From NCBI GenBank assembly GCA_017399535.1, contig JAFQBX010000022.1, forward strand, positions 62,001-126,000: a stretch of DNA of 64,000 nt. Direction: 5' to 3'. A program made the position numbers and the translations under genes. The notes beneath the pieces are model-generated. The model saw only the letters and a list, made by a program, of their open reading frames with translations. It had not been told where the DNA came from and searched no databases. This DNA is from Clostridia bacterium. GTDB taxonomy: Bacteria > Bacillota > Clostridia > Oscillospirales > Acutalibacteraceae. Below are positions 16,329-24,775 of this stretch, in pieces. Positions within the stretch are counted from its first letter, which is position 1, and each line of letters starts with the position of its first letter.

Positions 16329-17675
16329 ATGGACGACCCCGGGAGTATTATATTAAAGGTAGTATTGCTTTTTGCGCTGATTTTGGTGAATGCGTTTTTT
16401 GCCATGAGCGAAATGGCAATCGTAACTCTCAACGATTCAAAGATGGAAAAAATGGCTGATGAAGGCCATAAAAAAGCTAAAAAGGTGCTTCGATTGACAG
16501 AGGATTCGTCACGCTTTTTGTCAACAATTCAGGTGGGTGTTACCCTCGCAGGATTCTTAACTTCTGCCGTTGCCGCAACCTCGTTCAGCAGCATTCTTAC
16601 AGCGTGGCTGACCGATATTTTCAATATATCGGATGGCTCGGTAAAGGGGCTTATAGCTTCACTTTCGCTTATACTGATTACTATTTTAATTTCGTATTTT
16701 TCGCTTGTTCTCGGCGAACTGCTGCCAAAGAGAATTGCCATGCACAATCCCGAAAGCATCTCTTTCAAAGTGGTTGGCATACTTCTGTTTTTTAAGGCAA
16801 TTATGCGTCCGATTGTAGCCCTTCTCAGCGCATCGACAAACGGAATGTTGCGTCTTTTCGGAATCAATCCGAAGGATACACCGCAGGCGGTCACCGAGGA
16901 AGAAATCAGAATGCTTGTCGATGTCGGCGAGGAAAAGGGCGTTATTGAAGAAAGTCAAAAGGAAATGATAAACAACATTTTTGAATTTGACGATATCGTA
17001 GCCGCCGACGTTATGACCCACCGCACCGACGTCGTGGCCATTGATATAAATGATAGCTTCACCACCGTTTTAAAAACCGTGATGGAGGAAGGATATTCGC
17101 GAATCCCCGTATATGATGACGACCTCGACGATATAAAGGGTGTATTGTACGTAAAGGATTTGCTTAAATTCGTCGGTCAGGATTTGCCAAAGCGCGGCGT
17201 TTCCAAGCTGATGCGAAAGGCGTATTTTGTACCAGAATCGAAAAAGTGCGGCGAACTTTTTGCCGAAATGACCGAAAAGAGAATTCAGCTTGCCATCGTA
17301 TCGGACGAATACGGCGGATTTGCCGGAATTGTTACCATCGAGGACCTGCTCGAATCCATCGTAGGAAATATGCAGGACGAATACGATGATGAAGAAGAGG
17401 AATTTGAAAAGCTCAATGATACAACCTATACCATCGATGGCGTGACCGACATTGAGGAGGTTGAGGAGGAACTTGGAATCAAGCTTCCTCAGGGCGAATA
17501 CGACACTGTTGCAGGAATGATAATGTCCATTCTCGGACGAATTCCGGAGGAAAACGAAACCCCGACGGTCGAGGTTGCCGGCTGTGAATTCACCGTCGAA
17601 AGCATCAACGAGCGCCGAATCGAGAGGGTAAAAATCGTAAAACTCCCTGTCGAAGAAGCCGAAGAGGACGAATAA
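16329..17675 (+). CDS. HlyC/CorC-family CNNM transporter-like protein with CBS domains
   Basis: 448 residues: a CNNM/DUF21 membrane domain with an N-terminal helix and three further segments (~1-180), a tandem CBS pair (~205-330, with VMTHRTDVVAIDIND and EDLLESIVGNMQDEYDDEEEE) and a C-terminal CorC_HlyC transporter-associated domain (~345-440). Relatives take part in magnesium or cobalt efflux/homeostasis; the old hemolysin label is not informative. TAGGAGG Shine-Dalgarno 11 nt upstream and a consensus promoter. An imperfect terminator-like hairpin follows. Confidence 0.92.
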   Translation: MDDPGSIILKVVLLFALILVNAFFAMSEMAIVTLNDSKMEKMADEGHKKAKKVLRLTEDSSRFLSTIQVGVTLAGFLTSAVAATSFSSILTAWLTDIFNISDGSVKGLIASLSLILITILISYFSLVLGELLPKRIAMHNPESISFKVVGILLFFKAIMRPIVALLSASTNGMLRLFGINPKDTPQAVTEEEIRMLVDVGEEKGVIEESQKEMINNIFEFDDIVAADVMTHRTDVVAIDINDSFTTVLKTVMEEGYSRIPVYDDDLDDIKGVLYVKDLLKFVGQDLPKRGVSKLMRKAYFVPESKKCGELFAEMTEKRIQLAIVSDEYGGFAGIVTIEDLLESIVGNMQDEYDDEEEEFEKLNDTTYTIDGVTDIEEVEEELGIKLPQGEYDTVAGMIMSILGRIPEENETPTVEVAGCEFTVESINERRIERVKIVKLPVEEAEEDE

Positions 17676-17687
17676 TTTTTTACTTTA

Positions 17688-17710
17688 TAAGGGGTGGACA
17701 CCACCCCTTA
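17688..17710 (+). terminator. Weak terminator-like hairpin after the CorC-type gene
   Basis: Perfect 10-bp stem (17688-17697 / 17701-17710) with a 3-nt loop but only TTG after it, so read-through into queT is possible. Confidence 0.4.
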
Positions 17711-17787
17711 TTGTAAACATTAGGTATAAAAAATGTCAGTTCGCAAAATCCTGACAATAAATAAAACTACGGAGATGAATTCAACAA

Positions 17788-18306
17788 ATGAAAAAAAGGA
17801 CGAAAACGGCGGTTTTTATCGCCAAAAGTGCCGCTATTGCCGCTATCTATGCGGTGCTTTGTATTGTGGTGTCACCTTTTTCATACGGAATGATTCAGTG
17901 CCGAATTGCCGAGGCGTTGTGTGTGCTTTGCGCCTTTACGCCAACTGCAATTTACGGGCTGACGGTCGGCTGTTTGATAGCCAATATTTTCAGCTTCAAT
18001 CCCGTCGATATGCTCTTTGGCACGGCGGCAACGCTTATTGCGGCAATACTCGCCTACCTTCTGCGCAACGTGAAGATAAAAGGGGTTGCGTGGCTTGTAC
18101 CGCTTCCTGCTGTGATGGTCAATATGGCGATAATCGGGCTCGAATTGCAGGTCTATTTCCCGATGGAAAACAGCGGATTTTTGGTCGGTTATTTAATTCA
18201 GGCGGCGGCAATCGGGATCGGTCAGGTAATCGCCTGCTACGGACTCGGAATACCGCTTTACGTCTTTATCGACCGCACACGAATTAAGAAAATTATTACC
18301 GAATAG
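17788..18306 (+). CDS. queT: QueT-family queuosine-precursor ECF transporter S component
   Basis: 172 residues, about five to six TM helices, matching the QueT family (FSYGMIQCRIAEALCVL motif and DMLFGTAATLIAA). S components of energy-coupling-factor transporters bind the substrate, here preQ1 or a related 7-deazaguanine, and use the shared EcfA/A'/T module encoded elsewhere. The start at 17788 follows an ACGGAG sequence ~20 nt upstream and a weaker site closer in. The next gene begins 11 bp later, so the four genes 17788-20324 may be one operon. No preQ1 aptamer was recognised in the leader. Confidence 0.9.
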   Translation: MKKRTKTAVFIAKSAAIAAIYAVLCIVVSPFSYGMIQCRIAEALCVLCAFTPTAIYGLTVGCLIANIFSFNPVDMLFGTAATLIAAILAYLLRNVKIKGVAWLVPLPAVMVNMAIIGLELQVYFPMENSGFLVGYLIQAAAIGIGQVIACYGLGIPLYVFIDRTRIKKIITE

Positions 18307-18317
18307 AAGGTTTTTTA

Positions 18318-18524
18318 ATGGTAACAAAGGAACAAATCGAACGAATAAACGTCCTTGCGCGAAAGCAGAGGGAGGTCGGTCTGACCGAGGAGGAAAAGGC
18401 CGAGCAGGCGACACTTCGTCGCTTGTATATCGACTCGTTTAAGGAAAGCTTGGAAGGACAGCTTTCGTCAATCACCGTCGTCGAAAAGGACGGCTCCCGA
18501 CACAAATTGGAGAAAAAACAATGA
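18318..18524 (+). CDS. DUF896 (YnzC-like) small protein
   Basis: 68 residues of the DUF896 family: the helical hairpin IERINVLARKQREVGLTEEE and the conserved LRRLYIDSFKESLEGQL. B. subtilis YnzC is encoded in the SOS-induced yneA operon; its molecular role is unknown. Its stop overlaps the start of the dehydrogenase gene by 4 bp (ATGA). Confidence 0.9.
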   Translation: MVTKEQIERINVLARKQREVGLTEEEKAEQATLRRLYIDSFKESLEGQLSSITVVEKDGSRHKLEKKQ

Positions 18525-19468
18525 AGATAGTTATTCTTGACGCTCAAACGGTGACAAAGGGCGACCTTTCGCTGTCACCCCTCGACCGATTCGGTGAAAA
18601 GGTTGTGTATCAGCTGACGCCACCCGAGCTTATCGCCGAAAGGGTACGTGACGCCGATATAATTCTTTGTAACAAGCCGGTTCTCTGCGAGGAAAATTTA
18701 AAGGATGCAAAAAATCTCAAATACATCGGGCTTTTTGCTACGGGCTACAATAATATCGACACCGAATACACCGAAAAAGCGGGGATAACCGTTTGCAACG
18801 CAGGCAGCTACTCGACCGCCGCCGTAGCCCAGCAAACCTTTGGATTTATTCTCAATCATTTTTCAAAAATTGCCGATTACGACCGATTTGTAAAGGACGG
18901 CGGCTGGCTGAACAGCGAGACATTTTCACCCTTTGTTTTCGATACGGCGGAATTGGAAGGAAAAACGCTCGGTATCGTCGGTTATGGTAAAATCGGTCAG
19001 CAGGTTGCCCGAATTGCCAACGCCTTTTCGATGCGTGTGCTTGTCTATAAACCGACACCGATGGAGGACGGCAACGTCACCTTTACCGACCTCGACGAGC
19101 TGCTGAGAGAAAGTGACGTAATCACCCTCCATTGTCCGCTGAATGATAGGTCAAGTAAGCTGTTTAACGCCGACACCTTTGCGAAATGTAAGGACGGTGC
19201 GTACTTCATAAACACCGCAAGGGGCGGAATCGTCGACGAACAGGCGCTTTTTGACGCCCTCGAAAGCGGCAAATTAAGCGGAGCCGCCATCGACGTTTTG
19301 ACCACCGAGCCGATGAGCCGCGATTGTGTCCTTTTCGGAGCAAAGAATATTACATTTTCGCCCCACGTTGCATGGGCACCGCTCCAAACGAGAGAGCGCC
19401 TGATGGGAATCGTCTGCGACAATATCGAGGCATTTCTCAGCGGCAAACCAAAGAATGTAGTAAAGTAA
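18521..19468 (+). CDS. NAD-dependent D-2-hydroxyacid dehydrogenase (glycerate/hydroxypyruvate reductase-like)
   Basis: 315 residues with the D-isomer-specific dehydrogenase fold: substrate domain (~1-100), NAD-binding Rossmann domain with LGIVGYGKIGQQVA (~148), catalytic Arg in NTARGGIVDE (~230), Glu in the following helix and catalytic His in FSPHVAW (~288). Closest in style to glycerate dehydrogenases (hydroxypyruvate reductase); the true substrate cannot be fixed from sequence. Translationally coupled to the DUF896 gene. Confidence 0.92.
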   Translation: MKIVILDAQTVTKGDLSLSPLDRFGEKVVYQLTPPELIAERVRDADIILCNKPVLCEENLKDAKNLKYIGLFATGYNNIDTEYTEKAGITVCNAGSYSTAAVAQQTFGFILNHFSKIADYDRFVKDGGWLNSETFSPFVFDTAELEGKTLGIVGYGKIGQQVARIANAFSMRVLVYKPTPMEDGNVTFTDLDELLRESDVITLHCPLNDRSSKLFNADTFAKCKDGAYFINTARGGIVDEQALFDALESGKLSGAAIDVLTTEPMSRDCVLFGAKNITFSPHVAWAPLQTRERLMGIVCDNIEAFLSGKPKNVVK

Positions 19469-19496
19469 AAAATCAGGTATTTAAGAGGTAGAAATA

Positions 19497-20324
19497 ATGA
19501 TACGCGTGTTATCAAATTGTCACACCCACACTAATTATTGCGACGGAATATCGTCACCTGCCGAAATGGCGAAAAAAGCGCACGAAAAGGGTTTTGTTTC
19601 GCTCGGCTTCTCGGTTCATTCCCCGTTGCCGTACGAAAATGACTATGCAATAAGTGAAAATCGACTGCCCCTTTACCTCGACGAAATTGCGCAGTTAAAG
19701 GCGGAGTACGAGGGAAAGATGGAGATTCTGTCGGGTATCGAGCTTGACGCCGACAGCGAAATGGATTTGACACCCTTTGACTATGTAATCAGTTCGGTGC
19801 ACCAGCTTCATTCCGACGATGGAAGAATTTATGCCGTCGACAACACCCCCGAGGAGCTTATCGAATGCGTTGACCAAATGTTTGGCGGTGACGCATTGGC
19901 TATGGCTGAGTGCTTTTATGCCGTCAGCGAAAGGGCGGCGCTTCGCGAAGGAGTACATATCGTAGGTCACTTCGATCTCATATCAAAGTTTAATGACGAA
20001 ATTCACCTTTTTGATGACCGCGACCCATATTATTTTGCCCTTGCGCGTAATGCGATTTACAATATTTTGCGTAAAAAACCGGGTATGCTTTTTGAAATAA
20101 ACACGGGTGCAATGTACCGTAACGGAAAGAAAAATCCATATCCCTCGTCGCAAATGCTTTCGACCATTTTTAACAACGGCGGCAGGGTGATTTTATCCTC
20201 CGACGCGCATAATGCACATTCCCTCGATTACGCGTTCGACGATGCACTTGCCGAGTGTAAAAAAGCGGGATTTACCTGCGTTTTCCGTATGCGAAAGGGC
20301 GCAATCGAAAAGCTCGAATTTTAA
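19497..20324 (+). CDS. PHP-domain phosphatase, histidinol-phosphatase family
   Basis: 275 residues with the PHP metal-binding motifs CHTHTNYCDG (N-terminus), HSPLPYEND, ISSVHQ, VGHFDLISKF and SSDAHNAHSLDYAFD (C-terminus), the HisJ/HisK pattern of polymerase-like histidinol phosphatases. No other his gene is near, so histidine synthesis is probable but another phosphate-ester substrate is possible. AGAGG precedes the ATG. It ends at a strong bidirectional terminator. Confidence 0.9.
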   Translation: MIRVLSNCHTHTNYCDGISSPAEMAKKAHEKGFVSLGFSVHSPLPYENDYAISENRLPLYLDEIAQLKAEYEGKMEILSGIELDADSEMDLTPFDYVISSVHQLHSDDGRIYAVDNTPEELIECVDQMFGGDALAMAECFYAVSERAALREGVHIVGHFDLISKFNDEIHLFDDRDPYYFALARNAIYNILRKKPGMLFEINTGAMYRNGKKNPYPSSQMLSTIFNNGGRVILSSDAHNAHSLDYAFDDALAECKKAGFTCVFRMRKGAIEKLEF

Positions 20325-20336
20325 CTCAAAAGATAC

Positions 20337-20369
20337 AAAAAAAGCAGTCGCTCAGCGACTGCTTTTTTT
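20337..20369. terminator. Bidirectional terminator
   Basis: 15-bp perfect stem (20337-20351 / 20355-20369) bordered by A7 and T7; separates the PHP gene from the convergent TSUP genes. Confidence 0.9.
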
Positions 20370-20750
20370 GATGCTTTCTCCGTCTTTTTTTCGCGCAAAA
20401 AGCTCACGAAGTCCTATAAAAATCAGAAATGCCGAAAAGATTTTGCCGAGTATATTCGGCCCTATCAGCTCGGCTGAATATGCACCGACGACAACCCCGA
20501 TCAGACCGCCCAAAATCATCGGAAATGCAAGTCGCCAAACGATTAGCTTTTTTTGCGAATGAATGATGAGAGCGATGACGGCGCAGGGGATAAAAAACAA
20601 TAAATTTATACCCTGGGCGGTCATTTGGTCGACCCCTGCCATCAGCGTAAGATATATTATCAGTACACCGCCGCCACCTATTCCCATCGCGCCGATTATC
20701 CCCGACAAAATCCCCGCCAACCACATATATACACCGGCTATTTGAACCAC
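20352..20750 (-). CDS. Half-size TSUP (TauE/SafE) membrane protein, C-terminal half
   Basis: 132 residues with about four TM helices and a GIGGGGVLIIYL motif at the start of the unit. TSUP transporters (sulfite, sulfonate or other organic-anion export) normally consist of two such repeats in one ~250-residue chain; here the second repeat is a separate protein. Its GTG start at 20750 overlaps the upstream half by 13 bp, so the two are made together and probably pair. A nearby downstream ATG (codon 9) is less likely. The 3' end of the gene runs into the shared terminator. Confidence 0.85.
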   Translation of the reverse strand: MVQIAGVYMWLAGILSGIIGAMGIGGGGVLIIYLTLMAGVDQMTAQGINLLFFIPCAVIALIIHSQKKLIVWRLAFPMILGGLIGVVVGAYSAELIGPNILGKIFSAFLIFIGLRELFARKKDGESIKKSSR

Positions 20751-21097
20751 ATCCTAACACCCGACCAAATTATGAAAAGGGCAAATATTTTACGCAGCCA
20801 GCTATCCTTTATTTTGCTTAGCAAAATCGCCCCGATTACCGCGCCGACAGTTCCTGCGGGAAGGTAGCCGACGGCATCGGAAAAGGCGACCTTACCGTTT
20901 ATCAAATACAACGTCGCACTGAAAATGCAGAGGGGCAGAATGAGGGCGATTGAGGTTGCGTGTGCCTGCTTTTGCTCGGCACCTGCCTTTTTGAGTAAGG
21001 GGACTGCAAGCATGCCGCCGCCTGCCCCGAGAAGCCCGTTTATAAACCCGACCAAAACAGAGCCAATATAGGCGACTCTTTTTTTCTTTGTGTTAAT
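20738..21097 (-). CDS. Half-size TSUP (TauE/SafE) membrane protein, N-terminal half; probable ATT start
   Basis: First half of the split TSUP pair, with the unit motif GLLGAGGGMLAVPLL and four TM helices. A TTG at 21055 would start the protein inside the first TM helix and has no Shine-Dalgarno. In the same frame an ATT at 21097 is preceded by AGGGAGGG at 9-nt spacing and adds a typical basic leader (NTKKKR) plus the missing part of TM1, so I extend the gene there. That start codon is rare and the choice is inference. Confidence 0.75.
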   Translation of the reverse strand: MNTKKKRVAYIGSVLVGFINGLLGAGGGMLAVPLLKKAGAEQKQAHATSIALILPLCIFSATLYLINGKVAFSDAVGYLPAGTVGAVIGAILLSKIKDSWLRKIFALFIIWSGVRMWFK

Positions 21098-21222
21098 CGT
21101 TTTTAACCCTCCCTTATTTTCTGAAAAAGTGCAAAAAATCTACATTTTTTACAAAAATTCGGTTCAACCTTTGTCAAACCGGAAAAAACTGAAAGTTTCT
21201 TTATATAAATTCATTTTTATTA

Positions 21223-21251
21223 TTGACTTGTGGTGACAAAATATGTATAAT
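21223..21251 (+). promoter_or_regulatory. Strong promoter of the surface-protein gene
   Basis: TTGACT (21223-21228), 17-nt spacer, TATAAT (21246-21251), giving a ~108-nt leader. Confidence 0.8.
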
Positions 21252-21257
21252 TCATTA

Positions 21258-21365
21258 TGTATAGTAGTGTCACTATGTATGCCGTTTTATCGGTAGGCAA
21301 AGGGACGTCTTACATATTATAGGCGGCGAAGTGAGATACCGCCGTCAATAAAAGGAGCAAATGCT
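21258..21365 (+). other. Structured 5' leader of the surface-protein gene
   Basis: The leader has several pairing options: ATAGT (21261-21265) with ACTAT (21272-21276), TATGTA (21274-21279) with TACATA (21311-21316), enclosing GCC...GGC, and GGCGG (21322-21326) with CCGCC (21339-21343) just before AAAGGAG. The first two overlap and so exclude each other. It matches none of the riboswitch consensus sequences I know. Confidence 0.45.
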
Positions 21366-24300
21366 ATGAGAAAATTTTTGGAAAAGAGAGTATTACCGGT
21401 TGTTGCAGCAGTTTGTCTGCTCGTAACAATGGTCGCCGTTGCGATCTCCTTCGCAAGTGCTACCGAGTATACCGGTAAAGAGGTTACTCTGGTGGTTTAC
21501 GGTTCGGATTTAAAGGATAACGGATACCATCTTACCGTAAACGTTGACCAGGTATACAAGGGTGATAAGATTAAGACCAACGGAAACTGGCTTAACTTTG
21601 CTCTCAATTATACCGATGGCGAAACATCTAAGAGCAGCAAAATCAACGGTATGCAGAACTGGTACTGTGAAGGCGAATGGAAATTCAGTTCACAGCTCTA
21701 CTACGGAAAGATTAATGGCTCTTCAAATAACGATCCTGTAACGCTCGATCAGCTTGGTACATGGAAATGTGTCACCAATATGGAAGGCGGCGGACAGGTT
21801 ACACTTATTCAGTTTGAGGTTACCGAATACGTAGCACCTCCTTCAAGTGAAGCACCCAGCGAAGCCGAGAGCGAAGATACTTCAAGCGACACTTCAAGTG
21901 AAGTTGAGTCAGAAGAAATCGACTTCGGCTCCGAAAATCCGGCACTTGACTATTCACCCCGTATTATCAAATTCTGGCCCAAGCAGGGACCCGAATCATC
22001 CTATGTTACAAGCAAGGCCAATCCTTCTAACCTAGCCGGCTTCTCAACCGACACGGTTACAATCAATGGCGAAGAATATGCGGCATTTATGGTAGGCGAC
22101 ACCTTAAAGAACGAAACATGGTGGAGAGATCATAACCAGTATTCTTATGTTTCCGGCGATAAAACATATACAGGTTTCATTTATCACGTAAACCTTTATC
22201 ATAAGGACGGCACAAAGTATTACTTCAAGGCAGGTACCGGCGAAGGATCAATGGTATTCGAAAAGCCGGGTGAGTATGTATTAAAGGGTACTCTTGAAGG
22301 ATACAACAACGGCGCAAGACAGGATAAAGAAATCGAACTTGCTCGTTTCTACGTTTTCTGGCCGACTCAGAATATCATCGATCAGCTCGTTGATATTTCA
22401 CAGGATGGCGGCTCATTCTATTATGAAAAGCAGCACGTAAACCTTGTTGTTAACGATACCACAGGTACAATGTGTGATTACGTAGGCGTTGACGTTGCCG
22501 ACATTCACGTTTCCGACTCACTTTACATTGATACCATTTGGAGCAACTACCTTTTCGAGTACCGCATCGGTAAGGTAACCTACCAGGGTACAGTAGATAA
22601 GGTATATCTCTACGGTGTTGAAGGTAATGTATCCGGCTACAAGCAGTACGTTCCCGGCAACATGGGCGAAGATGACCATTACACCGAGCCCGAAACAGGA
22701 TTCGGCGAATATATGGACGTAAACGATCCCGATATCGTAGGAAAGAAGCTCTTTACCTTCGAGCTTACAGGTACATACGCTATCTACGGCGAAGTTGTTA
22801 CAGCTTCGGGCGTCAGACAGAATATCTACATGGGCAGCTTCAAGGTAACAGATACGCCTACAAAGGCAACACCTAACGAAAAGTATCATTATGAAAATGA
22901 TCACCTTTACGCATATCAGCCGCGTGAAATCAAGTATTACATCGACGATGACAGCAGCTACTTGGGTACACATCTTACCTTCGATCCCGAATTCAACAAT
23001 GTGTTCTATGTATCTGATAAGCTCGTAAACGGCAACTATTGGAGCAACAATAAGTTTAACTATACCGACGTTTACGGTAAGGTGCACACAGGAAATATTT
23101 ATAACCTTAGCTATGTTCGCGTAACCGAAACAGGAACAACTCAGATGGGTTGGGCTCAGGTAGGTTACGGACATTCTACCGGTTACACTGGTGATCCCTT
23201 TGTACTCACCGAGCCGGGTCTCTGGATGCTCATCGGTCAGCAGATCGAAGATAACGAAAACGGCCGCATCAACAACGTAGTTATGGCTACCTTCACCGTA
23301 TTCGACCTTAACGAAGACGATCCTCGTGGCACAGGCGACCAGTTCACCGACGTTTCAGAAGCAGTTAAGTGGAGCGGCTCCTTTAACAAGGCCGACTTTA
23401 AGGGTGACAGAGACAGCATCAACGCTAGCGGTTACCTCTATGCAAAGACTGACGATCTTGTTTCACTTCAGACTGTTGGACATCTCAAACTCGGTACAAT
23501 CTTCAACGTTGTTGCTACTTATGCAAAGAATGTTGAAGAAGGCGGATCTGATGCCGACCAGTTTGTAGTTGAAGCAGGTGATCTCAAGCTTCACGTTAAG
23601 AAGGGAGCTCTCGGCACATACGAAGCTCAGATCATTTACAGAGGAACAGCCCTCGGTACAACCTATTTTACCGAAGATTATAAGTCAGCAGTCGGCACAT
23701 ACGACATCGAAAACAAGCTTGGCAAGATTACCGTTTATAAGGACGGCACAGCAATCAAGTGGATTTCCGAAACCGACGGAAAAGAAGTTACAACCTTTGA
23801 CATCAGCAAGGATTACTACTTCAACGTAGCCGACGTTTCAATCGGTGTTGCAGGAGCAGGAAGCTACATTCCTTACCTCAGAATTAAGCCGGTTGACCCG
23901 ACAGTTATCAATGTTACAAAGACAATCAGCTACGAAAAATTCACTAAGGAAAACTGGAAGGGTAATGTAGGAAACATCTCTTCTGATGGAAAATTGATTG
24001 CTAATGGACGCGACTTGCCGGTGCTTACATCGGTTGCTCCTTACAATCTCGGAACATCATTTACCGTTTCATCATACCTCACCAGATCAAACGGATTTAC
24101 CAACTACTACGGTGAAAAATATCGTTTACAGGTAGGCGATATTACACTCCTCGTTGGTAACGATAAGGCCGGCGAAAGCCACTGTGTAGCCGAACTTTAT
24201 TACAAGGACGTTAAGCTTGGTACAGCCGATCGCGGAGACGCCGGCGGTTACTCAATCAGCGGTCTTTGGAGTGTAAACTTCAATAATGGTATCATTACCA

Positions 24301-24644
24301 TCACCTGTAAGGAAGCAAAGGACGGCAAGGTTAATACAATGAACTTTGTTTCAGAAGCAACAGGTAACGAAGTAACCTCATTCCTCGTTGACGACTACGA
24401 TTTCGAAAAGACTCGTATTCACGTAGGAGCAGCAGGTAACTACGGTCCGGAAGGCACCTGTTACGTTAACGGCGTTACAATTTCACCGGGAAGCGGTGCA
24501 ACAGGTAGCACAGGTTCAGCATCGGGAACCTCCGGTTCATCAACAAAGACAGGTGACGCATCTGCATCACTTTACGTAATTCTTGCAGTTCTCGTTGCAG
24601 CGGCAACCGTTCTCGTTACTGTACGCAAGGTACGCGTAGCATAA
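21366..24644 (+). CDS. Large secreted, C-terminally membrane-anchored modular repeat protein, function unknown
   Basis: 1092 residues. Signal peptide 1-32 (cleavage after FASA). Four copies of one module (~35-155, ~196-332, ~345-497, ~516-648), each with a GD/SD-x-L...W...F/Y-x-Y core and ending in a GxY/W strand; an acidic Ser/Glu linker (~157-190) follows copy 1. Two copies of a second module (~666-850 and ~855-1050), lectin-like in pattern (W-x-G start, LGT-x-F, VGD/AGD-x-x-L, SE-x-x-G-x-EVT-x-F). Then a Gly/Ser/Thr linker, STKTGD, one TM helix and a basic tail. I recognise no Pfam family. The strong promoter and highly expressed codon use suggest an abundant envelope protein, possibly glycan-binding (inference). 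It has its own promoter and terminator. Confidence 0.85.
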   Translation: MRKFLEKRVLPVVAAVCLLVTMVAVAISFASATEYTGKEVTLVVYGSDLKDNGYHLTVNVDQVYKGDKIKTNGNWLNFALNYTDGETSKSSKINGMQNWYCEGEWKFSSQLYYGKINGSSNNDPVTLDQLGTWKCVTNMEGGGQVTLIQFEVTEYVAPPSSEAPSEAESEDTSSDTSSEVESEEIDFGSENPALDYSPRIIKFWPKQGPESSYVTSKANPSNLAGFSTDTVTINGEEYAAFMVGDTLKNETWWRDHNQYSYVSGDKTYTGFIYHVNLYHKDGTKYYFKAGTGEGSMVFEKPGEYVLKGTLEGYNNGARQDKEIELARFYVFWPTQNIIDQLVDISQDGGSFYYEKQHVNLVVNDTTGTMCDYVGVDVADIHVSDSLYIDTIWSNYLFEYRIGKVTYQGTVDKVYLYGVEGNVSGYKQYVPGNMGEDDHYTEPETGFGEYMDVNDPDIVGKKLFTFELTGTYAIYGEVVTASGVRQNIYMGSFKVTDTPTKATPNEKYHYENDHLYAYQPREIKYYIDDDSSYLGTHLTFDPEFNNVFYVSDKLVNGNYWSNNKFNYTDVYGKVHTGNIYNLSYVRVTETGTTQMGWAQVGYGHSTGYTGDPFVLTEPGLWMLIGQQIEDNENGRINNVVMATFTVFDLNEDDPRGTGDQFTDVSEAVKWSGSFNKADFKGDRDSINASGYLYAKTDDLVSLQTVGHLKLGTIFNVVATYAKNVEEGGSDADQFVVEAGDLKLHVKKGALGTYEAQIIYRGTALGTTYFTEDYKSAVGTYDIENKLGKITVYKDGTAIKWISETDGKEVTTFDISKDYYFNVADVSIGVAGAGSYIPYLRIKPVDPTVINVTKTISYEKFTKENWKGNVGNISSDGKLIANGRDLPVLTSVAPYNLGTSFTVSSYLTRSNGFTNYYGEKYRLQVGDITLLVGNDKAGESHCVAELYYKDVKLGTADRGDAGGYSISGLWSVNFNNGIITITCKEAKDGKVNTMNFVSEATGNEVTSFLVDDYDFEKTRIHVGAAGNYGPEGTCYVNGVTISPGSGATGSTGSASGTSGSSTKTGDASASLYVILAVLVAAATVLVTVRKVRVA

Positions 24645-24673
24645 TAAATTTTCTCATAGTATCTCATAAATCA

Positions 24674-24711
24674 AATCGACCGCAAGGAATTATCCTTGCG
24701 GCCGATTTTTT
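24674..24711 (+). terminator. Terminator of the surface-protein gene
   Basis: 15-bp stem (24674-24688 / 24693-24707) with one A-C mismatch, 4-nt loop and a T6 tail. Confidence 0.88.
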
Positions 24712-24724
24712 GTTTACATTATAT

Positions 24725-24768
24725 AATAAAAGAGGTTGTGACATTCTTTCGTCACAACCTCTTTTATT
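24725..24768. terminator. Second, bidirectional terminator hairpin
   Basis: Perfect 18-bp stem (24725-24742 / 24751-24768), 8-nt loop, A/T-rich flanks; it also ends the minus-strand gene finishing at 24776. Confidence 0.85.
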
Positions 24769-24775
24769 ATTTTTA

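Noticed and set aside
17676-17787. A preQ1 riboswitch before queT
   Set aside because: The hairpin at 17688-17710 has a 3-nt loop and no A-rich tail that can form the preQ1-I pseudoknot, and I could not fit the class II or III patterns. It is better read as a weak terminator.
21258-21365. A c-di-GMP (GEMM) or ZTP riboswitch in the surface-protein leader
   Set aside because: GGCAAAGGGACG is only superficially like the GEMM core; the second conserved half and tetraloop receptor are missing. No ZTP core either.
22518-23174. A 218-residue minus-strand frame inside the surface-protein gene
   Set aside because: It arises from the biased codon use of the real plus-strand gene; it has no Shine-Dalgarno and a composition typical of an antisense reading.
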